A stretch of 64,000 bases of DNA from Amycolatopsis nalaikhensis. GTDB taxonomy: Bacteria > Actinomycetota > Actinomycetes > Mycobacteriales > Pseudonocardiaceae. Below the pieces are notes generated by a model. That model saw nothing but the letters and a program-made list of their open reading frames with translations. It had not been told where the DNA came from and searched no databases. Positions 25,269 to 35,049 of the stretch are shown here, in pieces; the stretch's first letter is position 1, and every line of letters starts with the position of its first letter. A program made the position numbers and the translations under genes. The stretch lies in the NCBI RefSeq assembly GCF_030264295.1, contig NZ_CP127173.1, positions 689,501-753,500 of the forward strand, written 5' to 3'.

Positions 25269-25810
25269 GCCCGGACGTCGGCCAGGGCGAAGCCGAGCAG
25301 GTTGAGTCCTCGCCACGCACGCGGCTTACCGGCGCGCGGATCGTCGGCGGCGAGGCCGACTCCCCAGACGCGGTCCACCGGGCTGGCCTCCACGAGGACG
25401 CGCTGCCCCGTCCCGGCCAGGTAGCGGCCCAGCTCGGCGTGCTGCCCGAACTTGGCGGCGTTGCCCTCGACCACGATCTCGAAGCGGTGTGCGGTCCACG
25501 TGGCCTCGTCGAAGCCCCGCACCCGGCGGCCGAAGTCCTTGGCCTGCTTCGGGTGCCTGGCGGTGAGCACCTGCGCGGCCACCTCGTCGTCGCCGAAGAG
25601 CCGGGCCTTGCGCCACATCATGTAGTGCTCGGCGGTCGCGAACCGGACACCGTCGAGTTCGAACGGCGACGGCCACCACTGGCTGAAGCATCCCGAGCCC
25701 ACCCCGCCCCCGCGGGGCGGCTGGTGGCCCCAGAAGTACACGTACTTGAACCGCTTCCCCGCGTCGAGGGCGCGGGTCAGCTCCTCGACACTGCGCGGGT
25801 GACCGGTCAT
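25229..25810 (-). CDS. NADAR (YbiA-like) family protein
   Basis: A 193-aa protein of the NADAR superfamily, N-glycosidases acting on ADP-ribose or riboflavin-pathway intermediates. Motifs: KYVYFWGH, CFSQWWPSPFELDGVRFATAEHYMMWRKARLF within residues 40-73, AKDFGRRVRGFDEATW and RVWGVGLAADDP. ATG 25810 is used; 12 upstream codons are open but unlike coding. NADAR proteins occur both in housekeeping and in ADP-ribosylation defence settings. No toxin partner is visible here. The 3' end overlaps the oxidoreductase gene by 40 bp. Confidence 0.9.
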   Translation of the reverse strand: MTGHPRSVEELTRALDAGKRFKYVYFWGHQPPRGGGVGSGCFSQWWPSPFELDGVRFATAEHYMMWRKARLFGDDEVAAQVLTARHPKQAKDFGRRVRGFDEATWTAHRFEIVVEGNAAKFGQHAELGRYLAGTGQRVLVEASPVDRVWGVGLAADDPRAGKPRAWRGLNLLGFALADVRAQLGSRSGSPAAR

Positions 25811-25830
25811 GCCGCCAGTCTCACGCACGG

Positions 25831-25872
25831 ACCGGCCGCCCCGCACCCGAAATAGCGGGCGAGGCGGCCGGT
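25831..25872 (-). terminator. Terminator hairpin behind the GH8 gene
   Basis: ACCGGCCGCC (25831-25840) and GGCGGCCGGT (25863-25872) form a 10-bp stem just after the GH8 stop. There is no U-run, so it may be an I-shaped actinobacterial terminator. Confidence 0.55.
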
Positions 25873-25879
25873 TCGCGAG

Positions 25880-27085
25880 CTACGCGGCCACGTAGTTGCC
25901 GCTCAGGATGAGCAGGACCTGGATCGTGATGCCGGTCCCGTAGTAGTCCGTCGCGTCCGGGGACCACGACGACACCGCCGTCCACAGCTTGTCCAGCCAG
26001 GCCTGGCTGCCCGGGTCCGTCATCGCCGCCACCGCGAACGGCGCCGTGAAGCACGGGTGCCGGCCACTCTCGGTCCGCGAGCCCGACAGCGAGTAGCCGC
26101 TCTGGATCTTGGCCGGGTCGCCGCCCGTGGCGGACTTGATCCACGTGTTCATCTTGCGGACCTGCGCCGCCGCCGCGCTGCCGGAGAACGAGATCGCGTC
26201 CGCGCCGAGGCGCCACGGGTCGCGGCAGGCGTTCCAGCTGTACTTGCCGTCGTAGGGGCCCTCGAGGAAGTCCGCCGGCGCCGGCTTCGGCGTCGTGTTC
26301 GTGCTCACCACGAAGTCCGGCAGGAGTCCGGTGTTCGGCGCGTACGACGACTGCAGCTGGCTCACCGCCGTCTCGGAGCGGGTGCGCACCGAGTCCCAGA
26401 AGCTGTCGCCGGTGGCCTTCGCGAACGCGCGCAGGTGACCCGGCATCCAGTCCGACGACCGGGAGCTGTTCCGGTACTCCGCGTCGTTGCCCCAGTCGCC
26501 GAGCAGCGTGAACTTCGTGCTGCCGTTGACCTCGCTCGCCTTGATCGCGTTGATGATCCGGACGGCTTCGGCCTTGTAGTTGACCGTTCCCGCGCTACCC
26601 CACTTCTTGTCCGCGATCAGCAGGCCGTAGGCGATTTCGAGGTCGCCGTCGGTGGCGGAGTCGCTGCCGTTGACGCTGCGGCAGTTCGAGTCCTGCTCAG
26701 CCGCGTGCAGGTCTCTGTTGTTGACCGACGGGTGCGCCTTCACGAACTTGAGGATCCCGTCGACGATCGAGCGCGCCTGCGGGTCCTTGTCCGCCATCAT
26801 CGCCGAGATCGTCATGCCGTAGCCCTCGCCCTCGGCGACGAACGAGTGGTCGGCGTCCTTCGACAGCACGGCGTAGGTGCCGGAGCCGCACTTGGTCGTC
26901 AGGAAGTTCTGCTTCCAGAAGTCGTAGTACTTCTGCAGCGCGGCGTCCTGCGTGGCCTGCGAGACGGACGGCCGCAGGGTTCCCGGCACGTACGGCGTGC
27001 CCGCCGCGAACGCGGTCGTCGGCACGCTCAGCAGCCCGGCGGCGAGCGCGGCCGTGGCCACCACCGCCCGGAAGCTCTTCTTCAT
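25880..27085 (-). CDS. Secreted glycoside hydrolase family 8 enzyme
   Basis: GH8 (alpha/alpha)6 hydrolase, 401 aa, which cuts beta-1,4-glucan, chitosan, xylan or lichenan internally. A signal peptide ends near TAFAAG (residues 1-28). VAEGEGYGMTISAMM carries the general-acid Glu, SATDGDLEIAYGLL the conserved Asp, and LLGDWGNDAEYRNSSRSSDWMPGHLRAF (about residues 195-222) is the aromatic floor. No carbohydrate-binding module. Chitosanase is as likely as endoglucanase. A palindrome upstream (27166) may control it. Confidence 0.88.
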   Translation of the reverse strand: MKKSFRAVVATAALAAGLLSVPTTAFAAGTPYVPGTLRPSVSQATQDAALQKYYDFWKQNFLTTKCGSGTYAVLSKDADHSFVAEGEGYGMTISAMMADKDPQARSIVDGILKFVKAHPSVNNRDLHAAEQDSNCRSVNGSDSATDGDLEIAYGLLIADKKWGSAGTVNYKAEAVRIINAIKASEVNGSTKFTLLGDWGNDAEYRNSSRSSDWMPGHLRAFAKATGDSFWDSVRTRSETAVSQLQSSYAPNTGLLPDFVVSTNTTPKPAPADFLEGPYDGKYSWNACRDPWRLGADAISFSGSAAAAQVRKMNTWIKSATGGDPAKIQSGYSLSGSRTESGRHPCFTAPFAVAAMTDPGSQAWLDKLWTAVSSWSPDATDYYGTGITIQVLLILSGNYVAA

Positions 27086-27165
27086 CGCTCCTCCGTAATG
27101 GACATCGTTGTCTGCGGCGACGGCGGTTCCGAGCCTGACAGACGGCCCGAGACCAGGTCAAGACT

Positions 27166-27184
27166 GTTAGGAAACTTTCCTTAC
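27166..27184. promoter_or_regulatory. AGGAAA-C-TTTCCT palindrome
   Basis: GTTAGGAAA-C-TTTCCTTAC (one mismatch in 9-bp arms) lies 80 bp before the GH8 start and 60 bp before the divergent PPOX gene. From memory, similar GGAAA/TTTCC palindromes precede secreted polysaccharide-hydrolase genes in actinomycetes; the cognate regulator is not in this window. Confidence 0.5.
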
Positions 27185-27243
27185 TATGACGGTGAGTGGT
27201 CCCGCGCCCCGTTCCGCCACCCGGACGGACTAGCGTGGAGGCC

Positions 27244-27639
27244 ATGAAGATCGACGACCGCGGCGACGACTTCCGCGCTTTCTGGACCGAACGGCGCCTG
27301 GCCACCCTCACCACGGTGCGCCCGGACGGCACGCCGCACGTCGTCGCGGTCGGGGTGACCGTGGACTTCGAGGCCGGGCTCGCGCGGGTGATCACCTTCG
27401 GCACGTCCGTCAAGGCCCGGCTGGTGCGGGCCGCGGGCGCCGAGGGCGTCCCGGTCGCCGTCTGCCAGCTGGAGGGCCCGAAGTGGTCCACTTTGGAGGG
27501 ACGCGCGGTGCTGCGCGACGACCCGGACTCGGTGCGCGACGCGGAAAACCGCTACGCCGCCCGCTACCGGCAGCCCAAGCCGAACCCCCAGCGCGTGGTC
27601 CTGGAGATCGCCATCACCCGGGTGCTCGGCAACGCCTGA
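27244..27639 (+). CDS. PPOX-class (FMN/F420) oxidoreductase-like protein
   Basis: Split-barrel flavin/deazaflavin-binding protein, 131 aa: FWTERRLATLTTVRPDGTPHVVAVGVTVDFE, over residues 12-42, is the typical opening, followed by RVITFGTSVKARLVRAA and the strand VAVCQLEGPKWSTLEGRAVL. Actinobacterial members often use F420. ATG 27244 is used because the upstream 16 codons lack a ribosome site. Its stop is followed at once by a bidirectional hairpin. Confidence 0.87.
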   Translation: MKIDDRGDDFRAFWTERRLATLTTVRPDGTPHVVAVGVTVDFEAGLARVITFGTSVKARLVRAAGAEGVPVAVCQLEGPKWSTLEGRAVLRDDPDSVRDAENRYAARYRQPKPNPQRVVLEIAITRVLGNA

Positions 27640-27643
27640 CGCC

Positions 27644-27689
27644 GTCGTGAGTGGCAATTCGGGTTAGAACCCTAATCGCCACTCACGAC
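27644..27689. terminator. Bidirectional hairpin with CGTGAGTG ends
   Basis: GTCGTGAGTGGC-A-ATT (27644 onward) pairs with the segment ending at 27689 over 21 bp with two mismatches. It sits between converging genes and covers the stop codon of the TetR gene. The CGTGAGTG/CACTCACG ends match the palindrome at 6437-6478. Confidence 0.75.
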
Positions 27690-28224
27690 GCGCGGGAGTG
27701 GACCAGGCTCGTGTACTCGGCCAACAGCGTCGCCAGCTCGGTGTGCTCGCCCGCCGACGCCAGTTGCTGGTGTCCCACCAGCATCGCCATCCCGAGCGAC
27801 GTCAGCGTCCTGGCCAGTGCCCGGTCGCCGACGATGCCCTCGACCGCGCGGCCGACCGTCCGCAGCCGGGCCTGGTCGACGCGCTTCTGGGCCGCGCGCA
27901 CGGTTTCGTCGTTCATCGCCCACGCCCGGATGGCCGCCTCGGCCTCGTGCGGCAGCCCGAGCGTCAGGTCCATCAGGGCCGCGAAGTCCGCCGCCGGGCC
28001 GCCGGTGCCGAAGTTCCGCTCGCGCAGGATCAGCACCTGCCGGTTCTCCCAGTGCTCCAGCAGCCCGTCGACGAACCCCGGCCAGCCGCCGAAGTGGTGG
28101 TAGAACGACCCGCTCGTGACGCCGAGGGCCCGGCACAACGCGCCGACGTTCAACCCGGTGAACCCGTGCTCCGCCAGCAGGTCCAGCGCGGCGTCGAAGT
28201 ACGCGCGCCGGGTCGCCGCCGGCA

Positions 28225-28225
<1 letters not shown>
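27683..28225 (-). CDS. TetR-family regulator
   Basis: A 180-aa repressor-type protein. The N-terminal helix-turn-helix reads YFDAALDLLAEHGFTGLNVGALCRALGVTSGSFYHHFGG over residues 9-47. The C-terminal domain is helical. Its ATG overlaps the stop of the acyl-CoA ligase (ATGA), so the two are co-transcribed; the palindrome at 29807 in front of the ligase is its probable operator. A fatty-acyl or aromatic CoA effector would fit the neighbour, but this is an inference. Confidence 0.88.
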
Positions 28226-29778
<1,553 letters not shown>

Positions 29779-29806
29779 GGCGGGGTTCCCTTCGGGCCGG
29801 CGCTGG

Positions 29807-29826
29807 ACCATAGACCGCTCTATGGT
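29807..29826. promoter_or_regulatory. Probable TetR operator
   Basis: ACCATAGA-CCGC-TCTATGGT, a perfect 8-bp inverted repeat 28 bp before the ligase ATG. Size and place fit autoregulation by the TetR protein at the end of the same operon. Confidence 0.65.
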
Positions 29827-29900
29827 GCGCCGCGGTCCCCCAGCCGTCAATACCGGTGTTTTGGGCGATTTTTCCCGTTCTCGGGCAGTAGTGTGGCGAA

Positions 29901-30440
29901 ATGCGACCCCTTCGATATTCGATCAACATCACGCTGGACGGGTGCTGTGACCCGCAGGCCGGGATCCCGAGCGAGGACCTGCACCGCTACCACCGGGAGA
30001 ACCTCGAGCAGGCCGACGCGGTCCTCTACGGCCGGGTGCTCTACGAGATGATGGAAACGGCGTGGCGGCCGGTGGGCGGCAGACCCGAGTGGATGGAGCC
30101 CTTCGCCAGGGTGATCAGTGCGACCAAGAAGTACGTCGTGTCCAGCACCCTCGAGAGTGTCGACTGGAACGCCGAGCTGGTGCGCGGCGATCTGCGCGAA
30201 GCCGTCGAGGAACTCAAGCGGGAGCCGGGCGACGGGCTGCTCGTCTCCGGAGTGCGGCTGCCGCGCGCACTGGCCGAGCTGGACCTGATCGACGAGTACG
30301 AGTTCGCCGTGCACCCGGTCGTCGCGGGTCACGGGCCGACGGTGTTCGCGGGCCTGCCCAAGCCGGTCGACCTGGAACTGGTGAGCCAGTCCGAGATCGG
30401 CTCGGGCGTGGTGGCGATGCGGTACGCGCGGAAGCGCTGA
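29901..30440 (+). CDS. RibD C-terminal / dihydrofolate-reductase-like protein
   Basis: A 179-aa protein of the DHFR/RibD_C fold common in actinobacteria. It opens RYSINITLDGCCD, contains DAVLYGRVLYEMMETAW, ATKKYVVSSTL and GDGLLVSGVRLPRALAELDLIDEYEFAVHPVVAGHG over residues 110-146, the usual NADPH-site pattern. The reductase substrate is unknown. It is divergent from the acyl-CoA ligase and could share its operator. Confidence 0.88.
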   Translation: MRPLRYSINITLDGCCDPQAGIPSEDLHRYHRENLEQADAVLYGRVLYEMMETAWRPVGGRPEWMEPFARVISATKKYVVSSTLESVDWNAELVRGDLREAVEELKREPGDGLLVSGVRLPRALAELDLIDEYEFAVHPVVAGHGPTVFAGLPKPVDLELVSQSEIGSGVVAMRYARKR

Positions 30441-30447
30441 CGTCGGC

Positions 30448-31208
30448 CTAACCGTCCAAACGGGACCAGAACGCGGTCAGGGCGCGCGCCACCGGGTGCG
30501 GGTCCGTCACCGGCCACCAGTGCCCGACGTCGGCGAGCTCGGCGAGCCGGCCCCCGCGGCCTCGCCCGCGGCCCGGTGCTGCGCGGGCGTTCCGCTGGCT
30601 TGGTCGACGTCCGCGAGGGCGATCAGCGCCAGGCCGGGCCGCTGTCGCGCCTTCGCGAGGTCGCGGCCCGCCTCGGCCATCACCGGCTGGGCGGCCGACC
30701 GCAGCAGCGAGAGCACCGCCCGCCCCATGCCGTCGTCCATCCCGGCGGCCACGCGTTCCGCGAACGGGCCGGTCATGCCGAGCGCGTGGACGACCTCCAG
30801 CCGCTGCGCCAGCGTGCCGCCGAAGATCTCCTTCGCCGAAGCCTCGCCCGCTCCTTCCTGTTGCCACACCTGGGCTCGCGCGTGCCAGACGTAGCCCGGG
30901 TCGAAGAGGCCGAGGGCGTCCGACGCCCAGCTGCGGATCAGGTCCGGGTGGTGCATCGCGATCTGGACGACGTGCGCACCACCCCAGTCGTGGCCGACGA
31001 GGTCGACGGGTTCCCGGAACTGCTCCAGCCGCGCGGCGAGCCACTCGCGGTAGCCGTCGACGGTGGCGGCGAAGCCGTCCGGCGCGGGCACGCCGAAGCC
31101 GGGCGGGGACAGCGCTATCGCGTCGTCCCGGCCGAGTGCCTCGATCAGCGGGCCCCACACGCCGGAGTTCTCCGGGTTGCCGTGCACGAGTACCAGGGGA
31201 ACAGCCAT
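30448..31208 (-). pseudogene. Alpha/beta-hydrolase (epoxide-hydrolase-like), frameshifted
   Basis: It starts MAVPLVLVHGNPENSGVWGPL and has the nucleophile elbow DLVGHDWGGAHV, as in haloalkane dehalogenase/epoxide hydrolase relatives. The original frame runs past EAAGAG into non-coding sequence; the true C-terminus (LAELADVGHWWPVTDPHPVA, with the catalytic His) lies in another frame and stops at 30448. One extra base in the five-C run at 30551-30555 would restore a protein of about 253 aa. A short homopolymer makes sequencing error quite possible. It lies behind a TetR gene, separated by a palindromic operator. Confidence 0.8.
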
Positions 31209-31219
31209 TTTCACTCCTA

Positions 31220-31241
31220 ACTTGCGTGCATGTACGCAAGT
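31220..31241. promoter_or_regulatory. Probable TetR operator
   Basis: ACTTGCGT-GCATGT-ACGCAAGT, a perfect 8-bp inverted repeat 11 bp before the hydrolase ATG and between it and the TetR gene on the same strand. The likely ligand of the adjacent TetR protein is the hydrolase substrate or product. Confidence 0.7.
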
Positions 31242-31282
31242 AACTGTAGCAGCGTCCGGCACCCCGAGACCACTGCCGGAAG

Positions 31283-31891
31283 CTACGGCGTGACCGCGAA
31301 GGCCGCGCGCACCGAGCGCGTCGCCTCGCGGATGAGGGCCGGGACGCCCCGCACTGGGGGCTGGGCGATGAGCTGCAGCCCGGTCCCCCGGACCAGGGCG
31401 ACGACCAGCACGGCGGCCGCGGCCGGGTTCGCGTCGGACCGGATCGACCCGTCGGCGACGCCCTGGCGGACCACGTTCGCCAGCAGCAGCCGGAAGTCGG
31501 CGTCCCGGCGGGCGAACAGCGGCGCCAGCACGGGGTCGGCCGCGATCGCCTCGCCCCACAGCTGCAGGAACGCGCGCGCCGACGGCGTCCGCCGCACGAC
31601 GTTGCGCAAGTACGCCTCGACAATCCGCACCAGGTGCTCGAGGCCGTCGCCCTGGTAGGCCGGGACGTCGAACCGCTGCGCCTCGTCGACCACGGCCTCC
31701 AGCAGGCGTTCCCGGCTGCCGAAGTGGTGGTAGACGATGCCGCGGCTGTAGCCGGCCGCCTCCCCGACCTCGGCGAGCGTGACGGCGCGGGACCCGCTGC
31801 GCGCGATGAGCGCCATCGCCGCGTCCAGCACCCGCCGCTCGGTCTCGGCGCGTCGTTGCTCCTGCGTTCGCCTGGCCGGGCGGTCGGTCAT
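31283..31891 (-). CDS. TetR-family regulator
   Basis: A 202-aa regulator. Helix-turn-helix VLDAAMALIARSGSRAVTLAEVGEAAGYSRGIVYHHFGS covers about residues 20-58. The C-terminal ligand domain is helical (LEHLVRIVEAYLRNVV, FLQLWGEAIAADP). ATG 31891 gives a standard N-terminus; the GTG 75 bp upstream gives an unlikely extension. It probably represses the alpha/beta-hydrolase gene behind it through the palindrome at 31220. Confidence 0.9.
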   Translation of the reverse strand: MTDRPARRTQEQRRAETERRVLDAAMALIARSGSRAVTLAEVGEAAGYSRGIVYHHFGSRERLLEAVVDEAQRFDVPAYQGDGLEHLVRIVEAYLRNVVRRTPSARAFLQLWGEAIAADPVLAPLFARRDADFRLLLANVVRQGVADGSIRSDANPAAAAVLVVALVRGTGLQLIAQPPVRGVPALIREATRSVRAAFAVTP

Positions 31892-31966
31892 GCGTCGTGC
31901 TCCCCTGACTGGCTGCGTGGTCGACGCAGTGTGCCACGGCGTCCTCCCGCCGCCCGGCCCCGGCAC

Positions 31967-34948
31967 CTACGCGAACAACGCCAAGAGCCCTTCGGTCGAG
32001 CGGACGACGACGTGCGCCGCGGTCCGCTCCGCGTGCGGCTTGTCCGGGCGCTCCGCCTCGTGCCGCCAGCGCCGCAACGCGTCCAGGCCCGCTTCGTAGA
32101 TCTCGCCGGCGTCCGCGTCCGGCTCCAGGCCGAGGCGGTCCGCCGGGGCCGTGCCCTCGGCGCCCAGCAACCGGACGGCCTCCTCCGCGGGCTCGCCCGA
32201 CAACGCCGTCCGGCCGCCGCGGATGTCGGCGATCAGCCGCAGCTCGCGGAAGTCGTGCGCGGCCGCGGCGAACCGCTCCACCCGGGACACGAGCCGGTCG
32301 CCGCCCGGGCGGGGCTGGGCCGCCAGCAGCGCCTCCAGCCGGATGATCGCCGTGCGGGCCTTCAACGCGTCGGCCCGCGCGACGAAACACCCGGCCAGCG
32401 TGTCGCGCAGTTCGCCGAGACCGCTGCGGCGGACCAGCTCCGCCGAGAGCTTCAGCCGGTCGTCGCAGCCCGTGCGGATCAGGGTGAGCGCCAGCCGGAC
32501 GCCGAACATGCCGAACCGCACCACCAGCGACCGGCGCGTCTCCACCGGGATCGGGCCGGGGAACGCCGGATCGGTGAACGAGTCCACCGAAAGCACGTGC
32601 CGTTCCAGCTCTTCGCGCGGCACCGCGGCGAACGCGGCGAGCAGGTCGAACTCGTCGTCGCGCAGGGACCGGCCGCCGTAGGCCAGCTGCCCGGCGACGG
32701 CGATCACGCCCAGGAACCCCGTGCACAGCGGGTCTTCCCGCCACGCGCGGCGCGCCAGCTGCTTCGCGGTCAGCAGCGCGTCGATCCGGCCCGCCCCGAC
32801 CTCGTCGGCCCGGGACAGCACCAGCACGGAGTTGACCGCGCTCTGCCGCGCGAACGCCGAGCCGCCCGGCGGGTGGGCCGCGGCGAGCTCGTCGGGTTCG
32901 AGGTGACGCACCAGCCGCACCGTCGCGTCGGGAACTTCGTCGGCCGGGCCGGGGTCGTCCAGCAGCACCAGGTCGCGCAGGGCGCGCGTCGGCCACTCGC
33001 CGAGCGCGGCGGCCAAGGTCGTCTTGCCCGACGACGGCGCCCCGGCGAACGCGACGCGCAGCGGCTGCTCCAGCCGGTTCAGGCAGTCGTGCAGCATCGC
33101 CGACGCGCGCGGGTCGTCGCGGTAGAGCCCGGCCGCGGCGTGCAGCAGGTCGCGGACGTCCTGCGTCACGCCGAAAGCTCCCGCCGCCGCCGTCCGGCGA
33201 TCGTGCCGCTCGCCCGCGCGCTGGTGCAACCCGGCGAGGCGGTCGATCTCCTTGCGGATGTGCCCGGTCCGGCGCTCGCGCTCGGCCGAGCCGGCCAGGA
33301 TCGTCTCCCGCTCGCGCGTCAGCTCGTCGGCGAGGTCCTCGGCCAGCCCGGTGAAGTGGTCACGCAGCCGCCGCTGCACGACGCGGATCGCGTCGCGGCT
33401 TTCCTTGCTGAACCGCAGGAAGACGTCGTCGACGTGCCGTTGCGCGGCCTGCTTGGCGACGGCTTGGCGCCGCTGCAGCCGCATCCCGCCCTCGTCGCGG
33501 ATCGTCTTCACGGCGAACGCGGCACCGGCGCTGATCGACACCGGGTTGATCAGCGGCAGGCCCAGCCAGGGCAGGCTGGTGACGAGGCCGAACATCAGCA
33601 CACCGCCGTACGAGCCGCGCAGGCCGGTGAACGCCTGCTGGCCGATCTTGAACTTCTCGATCTTGGGCCGGCGGACGTCGTCGAGGCTGTCGACGCCCGA
33701 GCCGTCGAGCGGGAGGTCCGGCAGCGCGCGGTCGTACTGGGCGCCGAAGCACGCGGCGACCGCCTGCGCGGTCCACTGCGCTCGTTCGGTCAGCCACGAG
33801 TAGTTCGTTTCGACGGCGTCGGCCAGCGCGCCGTCGAGCCAGGGCGCGAACTCGTCCCAGACCTTCGCCGGGTCGCCCTCGTCGAAGGTCTGGTCGATGG
33901 TGTTGACGATCTTGCGGGTCCGCTCGCGCAGGTCGTACTCGACGTCGGCCATCAGGTCGGCGATCTCGTCGGCGAGCAGGTTCTGCCACCGGGTGTTCTG
34001 CCGCCGGAGGTCGTCGGCGCGGCGCTGGGCCCGCTGCAGCAACGCCGCTTGGCCGAGCCCGGCGTCTTGTCCCGCGGCTTCGATGCGATCGCGCAGCGAC
34101 TCGACGAGTTCCGCGGCGGCGGCGCGCACGCCCACGGCGGCGAGCAGCGCCCTGGACTGCTCCGGCGGCCGCGCGGCCTGCTCGGCGATCCACGCGAGCA
34201 GCTCGGGGAAACCCGAGCGGGCGTTGAGTTCGGCGTCACCGGACTTCGCGGCGGCTTGGCGCACCACGGCCGAAACGGGCAGCACGGGCGCGTCGATCCC
34301 GGCTTCGGCGAGCATCGCGCGGTTGCGCTCGGCGACCGCGCGCCAGCCCGGGCTGGCGTCGATCTTGGTCAAGGCCAGCAGGACGTGCGGGCACCAGGTG
34401 CGGACGTGCCGGGCCAGCGCGAGTTCGGCGGCGCTCAACGGCGCGGTCGCGTCGGAGACGAGGATCACCGCGTCCGCTTCGGCCAGCACGTCGAGCGCGG
34501 CGGCGGTGCGCGGCGCCCGCGGGTCACCGACCGGCGGGGTGTCGATCAGGACGAGCCCGGCCGAAAGGAGTTCGCGCGGCACACCGACTTCGACGCGGCT
34601 GAGCGTGCCGGCGGGCCGGGCGCCCAGCTCGCCGGAGAGCCGGTCGACCGCCACGGGGATCCGTTCGCGGGACCGGCCGACGAGCGTGGCGGCGGGTTCG
34701 GCGGCGTAGCCGATTTCGGTGGGCACCGCCGGGGTCGGGGCGTCGCCGACCGCGCACACGGGCGCGTTCAGCACCGCGTTGAGCAGGTAACCCTTGCCCT
34801 GTTTGGGAAAGCCGAGCACGCCGAGCCGGGTCTGCCCCGGTGGGGCGTCCCGGCGTCTGCGCAGGCGCTCGGCGAGATCGGCGCGGCCGTGGGTGCGGCA
34901 CGCGTCCAGGGTCTCGTTGAGCACTTCGAGCCAAGCCGGTGCGGTCAC
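31967..34948 (-). CDS. Fused double dynamin-like GTPase (IniA/IniC-like)
   Basis: A 993-aa protein that appears to join two bacterial dynamin-like GTPases. First half: P-loop GFPKQGKG (residues 46-53, with Gly where Ser/Thr normally binds Mg), VLIDTPPVGD, ALTKIDASP, then long helices and a hydrophobic paddle (GGVLMFGLVTSLPWLGLPLI). Second half from about residue 620: P-loop AGAPSSGKTTLAAAL, LLDDPGPAD and LVLSRADEV. Mycobacteria encode IniA and IniC as separate partner proteins that remodel the membrane under cell-wall stress. Here partnership would be built in. GTG 34948 is preferred over an upstream GTG. It lies behind iniB, separated by a strong hairpin. Confidence 0.85.
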   Translation of the reverse strand: MTAPAWLEVLNETLDACRTHGRADLAERLRRRRDAPPGQTRLGVLGFPKQGKGYLLNAVLNAPVCAVGDAPTPAVPTEIGYAAEPAATLVGRSRERIPVAVDRLSGELGARPAGTLSRVEVGVPRELLSAGLVLIDTPPVGDPRAPRTAAALDVLAEADAVILVSDATAPLSAAELALARHVRTWCPHVLLALTKIDASPGWRAVAERNRAMLAEAGIDAPVLPVSAVVRQAAAKSGDAELNARSGFPELLAWIAEQAARPPEQSRALLAAVGVRAAAAELVESLRDRIEAAGQDAGLGQAALLQRAQRRADDLRRQNTRWQNLLADEIADLMADVEYDLRERTRKIVNTIDQTFDEGDPAKVWDEFAPWLDGALADAVETNYSWLTERAQWTAQAVAACFGAQYDRALPDLPLDGSGVDSLDDVRRPKIEKFKIGQQAFTGLRGSYGGVLMFGLVTSLPWLGLPLINPVSISAGAAFAVKTIRDEGGMRLQRRQAVAKQAAQRHVDDVFLRFSKESRDAIRVVQRRLRDHFTGLAEDLADELTRERETILAGSAERERRTGHIRKEIDRLAGLHQRAGERHDRRTAAAGAFGVTQDVRDLLHAAAGLYRDDPRASAMLHDCLNRLEQPLRVAFAGAPSSGKTTLAAALGEWPTRALRDLVLLDDPGPADEVPDATVRLVRHLEPDELAAAHPPGGSAFARQSAVNSVLVLSRADEVGAGRIDALLTAKQLARRAWREDPLCTGFLGVIAVAGQLAYGGRSLRDDEFDLLAAFAAVPREELERHVLSVDSFTDPAFPGPIPVETRRSLVVRFGMFGVRLALTLIRTGCDDRLKLSAELVRRSGLGELRDTLAGCFVARADALKARTAIIRLEALLAAQPRPGGDRLVSRVERFAAAAHDFRELRLIADIRGGRTALSGEPAEEAVRLLGAEGTAPADRLGLEPDADAGEIYEAGLDALRRWRHEAERPDKPHAERTAAHVVVRSTEGLLALFA

Positions 34949-34989
34949 GATGGACGAGTGTCCCCGGTTCACTCCCCGTGCGCACACCG

Positions 34990-35032
34990 GGTGCCCGTCC
35001 CGCGGCTGCACCCAGACCGCGGGACGGGCACC
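34990..35032 (-). terminator. 16-bp hairpin between iniB and the dynamin gene
   Basis: GGTGCCCGTCCCGCGG and its perfect complement enclose an 11-nt loop. No U-run follows, so it may be a partial terminator or processing site that lowers dynamin expression relative to iniB. Confidence 0.65.
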
Positions 35033-35049
35033 GGTGACCGGTTCGGGGA

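Noticed and set aside
25229-25810. NADAR gene as part of an ADP-ribosylation defence system
   Set aside because: No ART toxin, macrodomain or other partner lies next to it; neighbours are metabolic.
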